A stretch of 64,000 nt of DNA from positions 1,612,001 to 1,676,000 of the forward strand of contig NZ_BNJG01000002.1 of the NCBI RefSeq assembly GCF_016587375.1, written 5' to 3'. The notes under the pieces were generated by a model that worked only from the letters and a program-made list of their open reading frames with translations, did no database searches and was not told the origin of the DNA. This DNA is from Ktedonobacter robiniae (lineage in GTDB: Bacteria; Chloroflexota; Ktedonobacteria; Ktedonobacterales; Ktedonobacteraceae). This document shows, in pieces, positions 25,814 to 35,456 of the stretch. Numbering within the stretch: the first letter of the stretch is position 1; every line of letters starts with the position of its first letter. A program made the translations under genes and the position numbers.

Positions 25814-28800
25814 ATGTTACGCCGCTTTGTTCTTCCTTGTGGGATTATCCTGAGTCTCCTAGTCGCGCAGAGTCTTATGCTCTTTAAAGCGCCAGTTGCT
25901 CATGCTCATGCGCTGGCGACCCAGAATCTCGTGCAGTATGTGAACCCTTTTATAGGTACCGCGAGTAGTAATGCGCCTAATCCGGTGCCAGGAGGGAGCG
26001 GTGGTAGCACCTATCCTGGTGCAGTCGTTCCCTTCGGCATGGTTCAGTTCAGCCCTGATACGCCTAATGGCTCCCCCTCTGGCTATGCCTATAACGATAA
26101 CACCATTCAAGAGTTTAGCGTGACGCATTTCGATGGAGCTGGTTGTGCCAATAATGATGACCTTCCCATCCTTCCCATTACTGGCTCCCTTGGCGCATCG
26201 CCTGGTAGCAGCTGGACCAGTTATAGCTCTACCTATACCAAAAGCAATGAGAGCGCATCCCCTGGCTACTACAAAAACAAGCTGGATAAATACAATACCC
26301 AGGTCGAGCTGACCGCGACGACGCGCACTGGCATGGCCCGGTTTACCTATCCCAGCACGAGCCAGGCGACGGTTCTGCTCAATACCAGTCGTAGTGCGAC
26401 GGGTAGTCGTAGTGGTTCCGTGCAGATCAGCGGCAGCAGCGTGACTGGTAGCGTGACCGCTGGCGGCTTTTGTGGATCGAGCAAGACCTATAAAATCTAT
26501 TTCGCGATCCAGTTTGACCAGACTCCCACGGGCGTAGGCACCTGGTCGGGAGGAACTATCTCCGCTGGTTCTACAAGCACAAGTGGTACCAATACGGGTG
26601 GTTACCTGACCTTTAATACAAGCGGAAACGCCATTGTGCAGATGAAGGTCGCTCTCTCGTATGTGAGCATTGCGAATGCTCAGCAAAATCTTGCCAGCGA
26701 GAATGCGGGCTGGGATTTCGCTGGCGTCCAGAGCAATGCGAGCAATACCTGGAATGCCATGCTCAATCGTGTGCAGGTAAGTGGGAACTCAACAACTGAC
26801 CTGACCGAGTTCTATACCGCGCTGTATCATACGGTTCAGAGTCCGAACGTCGCCAGCGATGTGAACGGCCAGTACCAGGGCTTTGATGGCGCGGTGCATA
26901 CGGCGAGCTCTATGACGGTCTACCAGAACTATTCAGGGTGGGATATCTATCGCTCGTGGACCGCGCTGGTCTCCATGATCGCGCCCAGCGAGATGACGGA
27001 TATCGTGAAGTCGATGGTGCTCGACGGCCAGCAGGGGGGTGAACTACCGAAGTGGTCGCAGGAGACGAACGAAGACTTCATCATGACGGGCGATCCCGGA
27101 CCTATTATTGTGTCGAGCGCATACGCCTTTGGTGTGCGTAATTTCGATACGGCAGGCGCCTTTGCCTTGATGGACAAGGTGGGCAGTGATGTCAATGCGA
27201 CCACGCAGGGAAGCCCGATTCGTGGGAATCTCGGCTCCTATCTCAGTCAACACTATGTGGCTGGCGATGCCTCGGACTCTCTGGAGTACTCGGCCTCGGA
27301 TTTTGCCATCGCCCAATTCGCGAAGGCGCTGGGCAATACCAGTGCTTATAACACCTATATGAGCCATGCCCAGTGGTGGGAGAATGTCTTCAATCCAACC
27401 ACCAGCTACATTACGCCTCGCAATAGTAATGGTACCTGGGCGGTTCCTCTCAACCCGGCGAGCGGCTCCGGCTTTACGGAAGGGAATGCGGCCCAATACA
27501 CCTGGAATGTGACCTACAATGCGCAGAGCCTGATTAATTTGATGGGTGGTAACGCCACGGCGATTCAGCGCTTGAACCATCTCTTCACCCAGGTGAATGC
27601 CGGTCTCAGCCAGCCTTATTACTACATTGGCAATGAGCCTGAATTCGCCACGCCCTGGTTCTACAATTTTTCCGGCTATCCTGCGGGGACACAGACAGCG
27701 GTTCGTAGCGTGATGACGGGCGCCTTTACCTCCGCAGCCGGAGGCCTGCCTGGAAATGATGATTTGGGCGCGACCTCTGCCTGGTATGTCTGGGCCGCCC
27801 TGGGTCTCTATCCAGCCACCCCTGGTGCTGATACCTTAGTCCTGCATGGACCTCTCTTTAGCTCCGAGACCATCCAGCTAGCAGGCAGCAAAGTGCTGCA
27901 AATCAATGGCTCTGGCGCCAGTGATAGCGCCCCCTATGTGCAGAGCTTGAATGTGAATGGCGTTGCAAGCAATCAGGCATGGCTGCACTACAGCGATATT
28001 GCCAATGGCGCAACCCTCGACTTCACCATGGGGAATAGCGCCTCCAATTGGGGCGCCAGTGGGACGCCTCCCCCCTCCTTTAACGATGGCTTTACTCCGC
28101 CACCTGCGGCCCCGGCCCTGGGGACGAACCTGGCCCTCAACAAAGCCACGACTGGTTCCACTGCCTGTGCCAGTAGCGAAGGGGCAGCCAATGCCGTCGA
28201 TGGCGCCTTGAAGGGCAATAGTAAATGGTGTTCGGGCGTGACTCCCTCTTCGCTCGTGGTCGATCTCGGTTCGGCCCAGACGGTTGGCTCCTTTGTACTC
28301 AAAAACGCTGGCCTGGGCGGAGAGGTCACGTCCTGGAATACCAATGCCTACACGATCCAGTTGAGTACCGATAACAGTAACTGGACAACGGTGGTCAATG
28401 TCAGTGGCAATCAAGCCAGTCGCGTGTACAACACCATTGCGCCGCGCAGTGCTCGCTATGTGAAGCTGAACGTCACCAAGCCCACCAGCACTACCGATAC
28501 CGCGACCCGGCTTTATGAGCTAGAAGTCTATAGCGCGGGGGCGGGGGCGCCCTTATTTTCAACGGGTTTCGAAAGCGGCGATCCGCAGTTGACCTGGACA
28601 AATACCGTTGACACTGGCAGCTATCCCCATGGCGGGAGCAGCAACGTAACGGGCATCTGTTGTAGCCTGACTGGCCCAGAGACGGATATACGTAGTGGCG
28701 AAACCCAGCATACGGGGAACGTGGCCCTGATGTATTCCGGTCTCACCCAGGGAGCCTCAAGCGAATACGCGTATATGAAGCTCTTTGACGTTAGCTCACG

Positions 28801-29146
28801 CAATATTGCTGTAAACACCAACACCACGCTCACGTACTGGATCTACCCGCAGAGCACGGCGACCAGCAACCTGGTCAGCGGCAGTAACAGTACCTGCGTG
28901 GCGTTAGACCTGATCTTCAGCGACGGAACCAACCTGCGGGATTCCGGCATCGTCGACCAGAATGGGAATCGCAGCCATCCCGCCTATCAATGCAACCACC
29001 TGACGCTGGATACATGGAACCAGGTGACCATCAACCTGGGATCGCTTGCCACGGGCAGAACGATCACCAGTATTAACCTTGGCTACGACCAGCCCAACAG
29101 TAGCGGGGGCTACCGTGGCTACGTCGATGACATCGTAATCCAGTAG
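25814..29146 (+). CDS. Secreted GH92 alpha-mannosidase with two C-terminal beta-sandwich domains
   Basis: The 1110-residue product has a signal peptide ending near AHA (residues 1-34). The GH92 catalytic module spans roughly 38-750: QYVNPFIGTAS, GSTYPGAVVPFGMVQFSPDT, a central SGWDIYRSW and GNDDLGATSAWYVWAALGLYP. GH92 enzymes are Ca2+-dependent exo-alpha-mannosidases. A linker of prolines leads to an F5/8 type C (CBM32-like) domain at about 770-915 (NLALNKATTGS...AVDG...YELEVYS). A final jelly-roll-like domain follows at 920-1110 (TGFESGD...YVDDIVI). With the adjacent GH76 gene it forms a mannan-degrading pair, probably aimed at fungal cell walls or yeast glycoproteins. Confidence 0.92.
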   Translation: MLRRFVLPCGIILSLLVAQSLMLFKAPVAHAHALATQNLVQYVNPFIGTASSNAPNPVPGGSGGSTYPGAVVPFGMVQFSPDTPNGSPSGYAYNDNTIQEFSVTHFDGAGCANNDDLPILPITGSLGASPGSSWTSYSSTYTKSNESASPGYYKNKLDKYNTQVELTATTRTGMARFTYPSTSQATVLLNTSRSATGSRSGSVQISGSSVTGSVTAGGFCGSSKTYKIYFAIQFDQTPTGVGTWSGGTISAGSTSTSGTNTGGYLTFNTSGNAIVQMKVALSYVSIANAQQNLASENAGWDFAGVQSNASNTWNAMLNRVQVSGNSTTDLTEFYTALYHTVQSPNVASDVNGQYQGFDGAVHTASSMTVYQNYSGWDIYRSWTALVSMIAPSEMTDIVKSMVLDGQQGGELPKWSQETNEDFIMTGDPGPIIVSSAYAFGVRNFDTAGAFALMDKVGSDVNATTQGSPIRGNLGSYLSQHYVAGDASDSLEYSASDFAIAQFAKALGNTSAYNTYMSHAQWWENVFNPTTSYITPRNSNGTWAVPLNPASGSGFTEGNAAQYTWNVTYNAQSLINLMGGNATAIQRLNHLFTQVNAGLSQPYYYIGNEPEFATPWFYNFSGYPAGTQTAVRSVMTGAFTSAAGGLPGNDDLGATSAWYVWAALGLYPATPGADTLVLHGPLFSSETIQLAGSKVLQINGSGASDSAPYVQSLNVNGVASNQAWLHYSDIANGATLDFTMGNSASNWGASGTPPPSFNDGFTPPPAAPALGTNLALNKATTGSTACASSEGAANAVDGALKGNSKWCSGVTPSSLVVDLGSAQTVGSFVLKNAGLGGEVTSWNTNAYTIQLSTDNSNWTTVVNVSGNQASRVYNTIAPRSARYVKLNVTKPTSTTDTATRLYELEVYSAGAGAPLFSTGFESGDPQLTWTNTVDTGSYPHGGSSNVTGICCSLTGPETDIRSGETQHTGNVALMYSGLTQGASSEYAYMKLFDVSSRNIAVNTNTTLTYWIYPQSTATSNLVSGSNSTCVALDLIFSDGTNLRDSGIVDQNGNRSHPAYQCNHLTLDTWNQVTINLGSLATGRTITSINLGYDQPNSSGGYRGYVDDIVIQ

Positions 29147-29154
29147 CAGCGTTA

Positions 29155-29200
29155 AACAGCGTTGTATGGTCCATACATGCATGGACCATACAACGCTGTT
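29155..29200. terminator. Hairpin between the GH92 and GH76 genes
   Basis: The arms 29155-29174 and 29181-29200 pair perfectly over 20 bp with a six-base loop and are followed by TTTCT. It may reduce read-through into the GH76 gene or stabilise the GH92 message. Confidence 0.6.
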
Positions 29201-29223
29201 TCTATTCGTGGAGGGAGACCAGA

Positions 29224-31688
29224 ATGCGAAAACGACCATGGATGTTTGCGCTCGTCATGTTAAGTATGTGCCTTGTCGTGCTGCTGCCGAGGCCCGGGCT
29301 GGTAAAGGCGGCCTCAAACGTGACGACCGATTACAATGCCAACGATGAGCAGGCTGTCACGGCCCTACAGAATTGGTATAACATCAATGCCGGCAACTGG
29401 AACTCATTAAACCGCTGGCAATGGGCCAATGCGGTTGATGCCCTGGAGAATACCTATACGCGCACAAACGGTATGGAGTATGGCTACGGGTTGAGTGATA
29501 CGTATGATCAGAACGTCAGCGGTAATTTTATCAATGACGCTGGCTATGATGATGAGGGCTGGTGGGCGCTGGCCTGGATTCGCGCCTATGATGTCACTGG
29601 CAATAGCCGCTACCTCTCCATGGCGCGAACGATCTTTAACGATATGGCGAGCAATGGCTGGGACACGACGGTCTGTGGTGGTGGCATGTGGTGGAATAAG
29701 GCCAAAACGTATAAAAATGCCATTACCAACGAACTCTTTCTGACCATCGCTGCCCGCCTGCATCAACGCACGGCTGGCGATAGTGGGAGTGGCAGCTATC
29801 TCAATTGGGCCACTACTGAATGGACCTGGTTTAGCAATAGTGGGATGATCAACGCTTCAAACTTGATCAATGATGGCCTCTCCAGTGCGTGCGCCAACAA
29901 CCAGGAGACGACCTGGACCTACAATCAGGGCATCATTCTGGGTGGCCTGACGGACCTCTACAAGATAACCGGCAATACTAGCTATCTCACGAAGGCCGAG
30001 TCTATCGCTAACGCGGCGATCAGCAACCTGGTCTCGTCGGCGGGTACCTTGCGCGAACCCTGTGAACCCTCCTGTAATGGCGATCAAGAGCAGTTCAAGG
30101 GTCTCTTTATGCGCAACCTTGCCTACCTCTATGACGTGGATCATCAGCAGACATACTTTCATTTTCTCGCCACCAATGCCAACTCAATCTGGGCCAATGA
30201 CAGGAATAGCAGTAATCAGCTAGGCCTGGCCTGGAATGGCCCTTTCGACTCGGCAACCCCGGCCAAACAAAGCTCCGCTATGATTCCTATGAGTGTGCTG
30301 GCCGAACCATGGACGCAGGGGGCCGCGTTCGCGCGGGGAGCGCAAGATCCGGCCTTTGGGCATAACCTGGGCGTCGCGGCTGGTTCACAGGGATGGGCCT
30401 GTAGCGCCAGTACCTGTACGACCGCGAACCATATGGTGTACGGGCCATATATCTCGTATCTGCCGCCTGGCACGCATACGGTCCACTTCCATCTCAGTGT
30501 TAATGCCACCAGTTCCGTGACCGCAAGCCTGGTAACACTGGACGTGCGAGATGCAAATAATGGCAACACGCTCGCGAGCAGCAGCGTGCCCTGGAATGTC
30601 TTCACGACCGCCAATGCCGCGCAGGACTTTGCATTGACATATACGAATGCGACACCTGGCGACTCCGTCGAGTACCGCATTTACTGGAACAATGTTTCCG
30701 GCGCACCAACGTTGACCGCCTCGGATATCGTCGTGGATGGTGGAACCTCCAATTGGGTTGCCAGTAACCTCAATCACAATATTGGGCGTCTCGATAGTCT
30801 CAACGCCTGGGAAGTCGATCCCACCAGAGATACACACTCTGATTTCTTAAGTTGGGGACCCTATACCGCCATGCCTGGGGCAGGCAACTACACGGCGTCA
30901 TTTGAACTCAAGGTGGACAACTTCAATCTTGACACATCAACAGTGGCCACTATTGATGTGCGCGATAATGAAACGGGCCAGGTGGTCGCCTCACAGAATA
31001 TCCTGCGCAACAACTTTCCGAATACGCTCTACCAGCTGTTCCCCTCAACTTTAGTGCTGTGAGTGGGCACCACTACGAGTTTCGCGTCTTCTGGGACTAT
31101 AGCTCCAGCGCTCCGCGCCTGACCGAACGCGGTGTGTATGTCCAGCCGACCATCCATGATACGAGCGTTACTCTCCCTTACAATACGCGAGGTATCGGTA
31201 ATTCCGCGGGCGATGCGAACCTGGATGGCGTGGGCGACGCGTTCAAGTCCACCATTGGTACATCTGTCTTTGCCAACTACCACCGCTACTCGATTGGGCC
31301 AACGCAGGCGGGCGCCAACAACGTCTTGCGGGGCGGCTCCAATGTGAGCGTCAATCTCCCGAACAACGCCTATCGGGAGGTCCACATCCTGGGGGCAGCC
31401 ATCAACGGGAACCAGGTGAATCAGCCCTTTACGATTACCTATACCGACAACACAACGGCCACGCAAAATCTCTCCCTCTCGGACTGGTTCGCCTCCGCGC
31501 CCCAGCCCTATGAGCGCTTCGCCGTCGCCCAGGATACCCGCTGGGGACCTTCCTCAACGCAATATGGCAACATCCACCTCTTTGATTACACCATCGCACT
31601 CAACAGCGGCAAAGCGGTGAAAAGCCTCACCCTGCCCAACAACTCAAACATCGTGATCGTCGCTATTACTCTCACGACGAACGGCTAG
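29224..31688 (+). CDS. Secreted GH76 alpha-1,6-mannanase with three beta-sandwich modules, frame broken at 31041-31044
   Basis: A signal peptide (residues 1-30, ending VKA) precedes a GH76 (alpha/alpha)6 barrel. The catalytic Asp pair lies in GYDDEGWWALAWIRAYD near residue 108. GH76 enzymes are endo-alpha-1,6-mannanases cutting the fungal mannan backbone. Two homologous modules follow (each with DVRD...G..VAS and EFRV/EYRI-W), then a third beta module. The frame stops at 31060-31062, but one extra C in the run 31041-31044 joins it to the downstream frame through FPLNFSAVSGHHYEFRVFWD, restoring the second module. The intact gene would encode 821 residues. Without the repair, a 612-residue enzyme with a truncated tail results. 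GGAGGGAG precedes the ATG. Confidence 0.85.
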
Positions 31689-31691
31689 AGC

Positions 31692-32159
31692 CTAAACAAA
31701 GAAAGCGGTGGGAAGACGTATGCTTGCATACATCTTCCCACCGCTTTCGCAGCAGTACAAGGCCCCTAGCCCATCATCATATTGCTGGCGTAACTGACCA
31801 ACCGAGACCGTTGTTTCATAGCGAAGTTCTCTGTGGCTATAGCGCTCTGATTTCGTGGATGCTGCTTCGATGATGCTCATCAAGACACTTTGCTGGAGCG
31901 AGAATATGTCGCGCTGAGCAATAGCCTTGGTGAGTGTTCTGCCATCGGGAAGTTGCGTCTGAAGACTGAGGCGATTGATCTGCGTGATGAGAGTGACAAA
32001 TTGAGCAAAAGACTGTTCAAGCTCGCGAAATAGAACATCGGGATTCTCGGGTGGCGTTTCGCCTTCCTGTACTTTTGCGCTTCCAACCAGTCTCGTACGA
32101 AGGAGTTCCACGCGCCTTTGCAGGTCTGCGCGGATGACGAGTGCTTCGGCTAATTTCAT
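31692..32159 (-). CDS. DIP1984-family protein with repeat-derived C-terminus
   Basis: The 155-residue product matches the DIP1984 family over its first 125 residues: MKLAEALVIRADLQRRVELLRTR, KVQEGETPPENP, INRLSLQTQLPDGRTLTKAIAQRD, ETTVSVGQLRQQYDD. The family is helical and of unknown function. Family members normally continue as a helix ending near an Ala-Asn-Trp motif. Here the end is replaced by a cysteine- and glycine-containing tail read through the hairpin at 31701-31748, so the C-terminus is eroded. The start overlaps the stop of the upstream SnoaL-like gene (ATGA). Confidence 0.75.
   Translation of the reverse strand: MKLAEALVIRADLQRRVELLRTRLVGSAKVQEGETPPENPDVLFRELEQSFAQFVTLITQINRLSLQTQLPDGRTLTKAIAQRDIFSLQQSVLMSIIEAASTKSERYSHRELRYETTVSVGQLRQQYDDGLGALYCCESGGKMYASIRLPTAFFV
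31701..31748. terminator. Bidirectional hairpin between convergent genes
   Basis: The arms 31701-31723 and 31726-31748 pair over 23 bp with one mismatch. It lies after the GH76 gene and forms the last codons of the convergent DIP1984-like gene. Confidence 0.65.
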
Positions 32160-32605
32160 AACGGAGTGGGAGCAGCAGCTTCACTTACTCCCTGCTGGGC
32201 CATACGCTGAAGTTCAGTCGCGAGTTTCTCGGAGTCCTCGTACACATAATCCTCAACGACGCGTCCCCAGCGCAGGCGGAGGAACTGCATCCCAACATTG
32301 TGGTAGAGCCTGCCATCGCTCAATGTCGTCTCCACCGAAAAGTGAGTCGCCACAACTGTATTCCAGGGCCAGCCATTCACCAGCATCGTATGCGGTTGAA
32401 ATTGAATGCCGGGAAGAAGCCGGTAAAAGCGCTGGAACCATGCTCGTACAGGCGCTCTATCACGGTAGTTGGCACCAAGGGCGTGCTTTCCCAGGAAGAC
32501 AAAATGAACATCGGGAGCAAACCTTGCGAGCACTGACTCATAATCCCCCTGGCTGAGGCTTTTAAAGTTCTTACACAGTATCTGTTTGAGAATGAAGTGA
32601 TACAT
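32156..32605 (-). CDS. SnoaL/NTF2-like protein
   Basis: The start is ATG 32605 with AAGGAGG nine bases upstream, giving 149 residues. The cone-shaped NTF2-like pattern is visible: LSQGDYESVLARFAPDVHFVFLG, RDRAPVRAWFQRFYRLLPGIQFQ, then strands ending in YEDSEKLA. These folds include polyketide cyclases, isomerases and non-catalytic binding proteins. It lies in a PadR - SnoaL - DIP1984 operon, so it may be induced with release of the PadR repressor. Confidence 0.8.
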   Translation of the reverse strand: MYHFILKQILCKNFKSLSQGDYESVLARFAPDVHFVFLGKHALGANYRDRAPVRAWFQRFYRLLPGIQFQPHTMLVNGWPWNTVVATHFSVETTLSDGRLYHNVGMQFLRLRWGRVVEDYVYEDSEKLATELQRMAQQGVSEAAAPTPL

Positions 32606-32653
32606 GAAATAGACCTCCTTGTTCATAGCATGCGCGGCCTGACATTCCCTCTT

Positions 32654-33226
32654 CTATTCCTTTTGCTCTTCCCTCTTTTCAGGAAGATGGTCAAGGGAAG
32701 CTAAAGCGGTCTGCGCCCAGCGCAAATCAAAGTGGAGCTTTTGCAAGCCATAATCTAATGTAAGCAGCCAGTAGGGCAGGTCGGATGCCGCATGGTAGGT
32801 TTCCGCATACAGCGCGGCGCTGGTGGGAATCGTCTGCTCAAAATGCGCAAGCTGCTGCTGGAGATCAGCAATGCGTTGTTCGAGGACCTGTTTGAGTTGT
32901 CCTTTGCTCAATTCGATACCAAAGAAGACCTGACCCAGCCACGCCTCATGCGATGATGCAAGCCCCTGAGGCATGGCTAACCAGTCCCGTAGCACCTCAA
33001 GTCCCTTCTCCGTAATATGGTATATCTTCTTGTCGGGCCGCTTCTCCTGAGCGACCCGTTCGATTTCTACCCACCCCACCTCGTGCAGTTTGGCGAGCGA
33101 GCGATAAATCTGGCTTTGCTCGGTATTCCAGAAATGCTCTACCGATGCCTGGAATGCCTTGTTGAGGTCGTAACCAGACTGAGGGCCATATTTGAGTATG
33201 CCCAGAATCAGATGGGGTAATGACAT
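32654..33226 (-). CDS. PadR-family transcriptional regulator
   Basis: The 190-residue product has the PadR winged helix (LPHLILGILKYGPQSGYDLNKAF, SQIYRSLAKLHEVGWVEIE, KKIYHITEKG) and the PadR C-terminal dimerisation helices (AWLGQVFFGIELSKGQ). It is the first gene of a unit with the SnoaL-like and DIP1984 genes. An inverted repeat just upstream (33246-33265) is a likely autoregulatory operator. Confidence 0.88.
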   Translation of the reverse strand: MSLPHLILGILKYGPQSGYDLNKAFQASVEHFWNTEQSQIYRSLAKLHEVGWVEIERVAQEKRPDKKIYHITEKGLEVLRDWLAMPQGLASSHEAWLGQVFFGIELSKGQLKQVLEQRIADLQQQLAHFEQTIPTSAALYAETYHAASDLPYWLLTLDYGLQKLHFDLRWAQTALASLDHLPEKREEQKE

Positions 33227-33245
33227 GACCTATCCGTACTCGCAT

Positions 33246-33265
33246 GTATATGTATTTGCATATAC
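33246..33265 (-). promoter_or_regulatory. Candidate PadR operator
   Basis: GTATATG (33246-33252) and CATATAC (33259-33265) form a perfect inverted repeat with a six-base spacer, 20 bp upstream of the padR-type start. PadR proteins bind similar ATGTAT/ATACAT dyads. Confidence 0.5.
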
Positions 33266-33442
33266 TATAACCAAGGCATAGCTCTTTTTTCAAGGAACTA
33301 CAGGATTCGCCACATTTGACCTACTCACGCTTAAAGCAATTGCATAAACCCATGCGATAGAGTATGCTAAAGGCTCCCAGAGCAGTCACTTAACATCCAA
33401 TAAATTCGATAATACCTCTTACGCATCAATGAGGAGGCAAGG

Positions 33443-33919
33443 ATGCAAGCACAGAATGGATATTCTCAAGCGCGCAAGCTTCTCGTGTGGGGTTTAATTG
33501 CTCTATCTATCGCTCTCATCAGTGCGATTGCAGAAATACCGCTTTCAATCCAGGCTAACCAATTAACACATGTTTCTAGTGCAGGCCTGGTCGATCCCCA
33601 GCCAGATGCGCCTGTCACCTGTAATGACAAGCCCATGAAAACTGACGAGATATGTCAACTCAGCATAACTTACAACGGCACGACCTCAAAAATAGACAAA
33701 ACATATGACATGCAGAAGAAGATACAAAGTGATGGTCGCATAAATGCTATTGTAGAGCAGAAAAATAAGGCTATTGATCAGCAAGAGGGAATCCTGAATG
33801 CGATAGGTGTACCCCTGAGCGTCATCCTGCTGGTTAGCTTTATTACCGCTATCATCTTGCTCGTAAAATACTTCAACGCCCATCGCAGAGTCAGAGTATC
33901 GACGAGCGCAAACCTTTAG
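33443..33919 (+). CDS. Two-span membrane protein of unknown function
   Basis: The 158-residue product has an N-terminal helix (LLVWGLIALSIALISAIAEI), an exported-looking middle region of about 80 residues with two cysteines (VTCNDKP...EICQLS) that could form a disulfide, and a C-terminal helix (GVPLSVILLVSFITAIILLV) with a basic tail. GAGGAGG precedes the ATG. No family is recognised. Confidence 0.65.
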   Translation: MQAQNGYSQARKLLVWGLIALSIALISAIAEIPLSIQANQLTHVSSAGLVDPQPDAPVTCNDKPMKTDEICQLSITYNGTTSKIDKTYDMQKKIQSDGRINAIVEQKNKAIDQQEGILNAIGVPLSVILLVSFITAIILLVKYFNAHRRVRVSTSANL

Positions 33920-33992
33920 TAGTAACAAGAAGTGATGCTCAATGCCTTATTTCTGATCCTTTCCAGAGAGTTTTCAGCTCTCCAGTCAGAAC

Positions 33993-34029
33993 CCACGGGA
34001 AGCGGGCATAAATTGCCCGCTTCCCGTGG
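33993..34029 (+). terminator. 16-bp hairpin
   Basis: CCACGGGAAGCGGGCA (33993-34008) pairs perfectly with 34014-34029. It lies 73 bp after the membrane protein gene and 38 bp before the DinB-like gene. Confidence 0.6.
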
Positions 34030-34066
34030 TAATCTAAGAGAAAAGAAGCAAAAAGGAGCCTATTCT

Positions 34067-34574
34067 ATGGCTGAAGACAACTTTACGCTCACGACATACT
34101 ACACTATCTGGAAAGAGTATCAGGAGCACATCAAAGGGGCGATTGCTCCGCTCACCGCTGAACAGCTTGTGCTGCGTGCCACGCCTCACCTGCGCTCCGT
34201 TGGCGAGAACACCATGCACATCATCGGTGCCCGTATCGGCTGGTTCATCATAACCCTGGGAGAAGAGTTTGGCGAGGAGATGAGTGCGTACCTGAAGCGA
34301 AACGAGGTTGCGTTGCGACAGGGGACACCTATCCCAACCACAGCCGAACTGGTTCAGGGTCTCGACCACCACCTGGCAACTCATGGAGGATTGCCTGGCT
34401 CGCTGGAGTCCCGCCGACATGCAACAAACCTTCCCCGATGAGTTGGACGGCAAACAGGTCTACCTGTCGCGCGCCTGGGTCGTCGGGCATGTGATGGAGC
34501 ATGATATGCATCACGGCGGCGAACTCTCGCTCACCCTCGGCATGCATGGGGTTCCAGCTGATTTCCCTGGCTAG
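34067..34574 (+). pseudogene. DinB-family protein, frameshifted
   Basis: The start is ATG 34067 after AAAAGGAG. The first frame gives MAEDNFTLTTYYTIWKEYQE, RATPHLRSVGENTMHIIGA (DinB metal His) and breaks after LVQGLDH. A second frame carries TWQLMEDCLARWSPADMQQ, AWVVGHVMEHDMHHGGELS with the remaining DinB histidines, and ends at 34574. Removing one base within CCACCACC (34366-34373), or adding two, joins them into a 168-residue DinB protein. DinB-fold proteins are metal-binding, often thiol-dependent transferases. The break is not in a homopolymer, so a true mutation is somewhat more likely here. Confidence 0.75.
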
Positions 34575-34635
34575 AGCCTGTGAAAGACTCAACGAAGAAA
34601 GCAATGCTCAAATGCTTTGCTGGGTCAAAGGGTAT

Positions 34636-34667
34636 GGTGGAGCTGGTGCGGACGCACCAGCTCCACC
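34636..34667. terminator. 15-bp hairpin between convergent genes
   Basis: GGTGGAGCTGGTGCG (34636-34650) pairs perfectly with 34653-34667 across a two-base loop, between the DinB-like and kinase-like gene ends. Confidence 0.65.
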
Positions 34668-34736
34668 GGTGCGGTCATTCGTATTCGTGCCTCTCGAAAG
34701 TGGTCTATAGAGCTTATCCTGCGAAGTAGCAGGAAC

Positions 34737-35288
34737 TTACAAGCTGGCAGGATATTTCTGCTGAATACACTGCATAATCTTCTCTTGCGTTTCCGAAGCA
34801 TGCAAGCCAGTATTATCAATAACCACATCCCAACGCCGCGTAAAATCCTCCTGCTCGGTCTCACCATAAAAATCTTTGATGAAAGCATCCAGTTCAAGGC
34901 GTGTCTCTGGATCCTTGTTGACTCGTTCAGCGTTGCGCTTCAGGCAATGCTCAAGCTCAGGCTTAATAAATACTGTTACCACCAAGTGATTGTGCAAATA
35001 ATGCAGATAAGGGGCAGGATCAGCCAGAACTTCGTCGATAACAACAAAGAAGCCATTCACTTGATAGTTTAAAGCGATAGCGCAGGCATTTTGACGCATA
35101 ATTTGAGCCTGGTGATGCGCTTCCTCATTCAATGGACGTGGCGGAACAAAGCCCTTGACCACCAGGTGACGCAGGGCGTCAGTCTCAATATGCACGCCCT
35201 TCTCATACTGCTCACAAAGCTCTCTGGCAAGAGTGCTCTTCCCCCCAGCAGGTAGGGCCGATAGAATTACTATGGGATGACGCGACAT
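34737..35288 (-). CDS. P-loop kinase-like ATPase
   Basis: The 183-residue product has Walker A SALPAGGKSTLARELC near residue 12, VHIETDALRH (acceptor-site Asp), an IDEVLADP segment and DNTGLHASE near the end. It resembles small P-loop kinases and zeta-toxin or chloramphenicol-phosphotransferase-like proteins. The phosphate acceptor cannot be named. It stands alone, with no antitoxin-like neighbour. Confidence 0.75.
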   Translation of the reverse strand: MSRHPIVILSALPAGGKSTLARELCEQYEKGVHIETDALRHLVVKGFVPPRPLNEEAHHQAQIMRQNACAIALNYQVNGFFVVIDEVLADPAPYLHYLHNHLVVTVFIKPELEHCLKRNAERVNKDPETRLELDAFIKDFYGETEQEDFTRRWDVVIDNTGLHASETQEKIMQCIQQKYPASL

Positions 35289-35456
35289 GCCTCTCCTCCT
35301 TTACACGCTCCAGAATGGGTGCCGGCAAGACATGCTCTTATCTATCCTCTAACACGAAGTATAAGAGAGGGTATGGTGACAGAGAGAAAAACGGTACAAC
35401 ATCATAATTGATGAGTTTATTTAGATGCGTTGTCCTGTGCTTTTTAAGTATTTATT

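Noticed and set aside
25859..26686. 275-codon open frame opposite the GH92 signal and N-terminal region
   Set aside because: Antisense to a clear GH92 module and without a recognisable domain.
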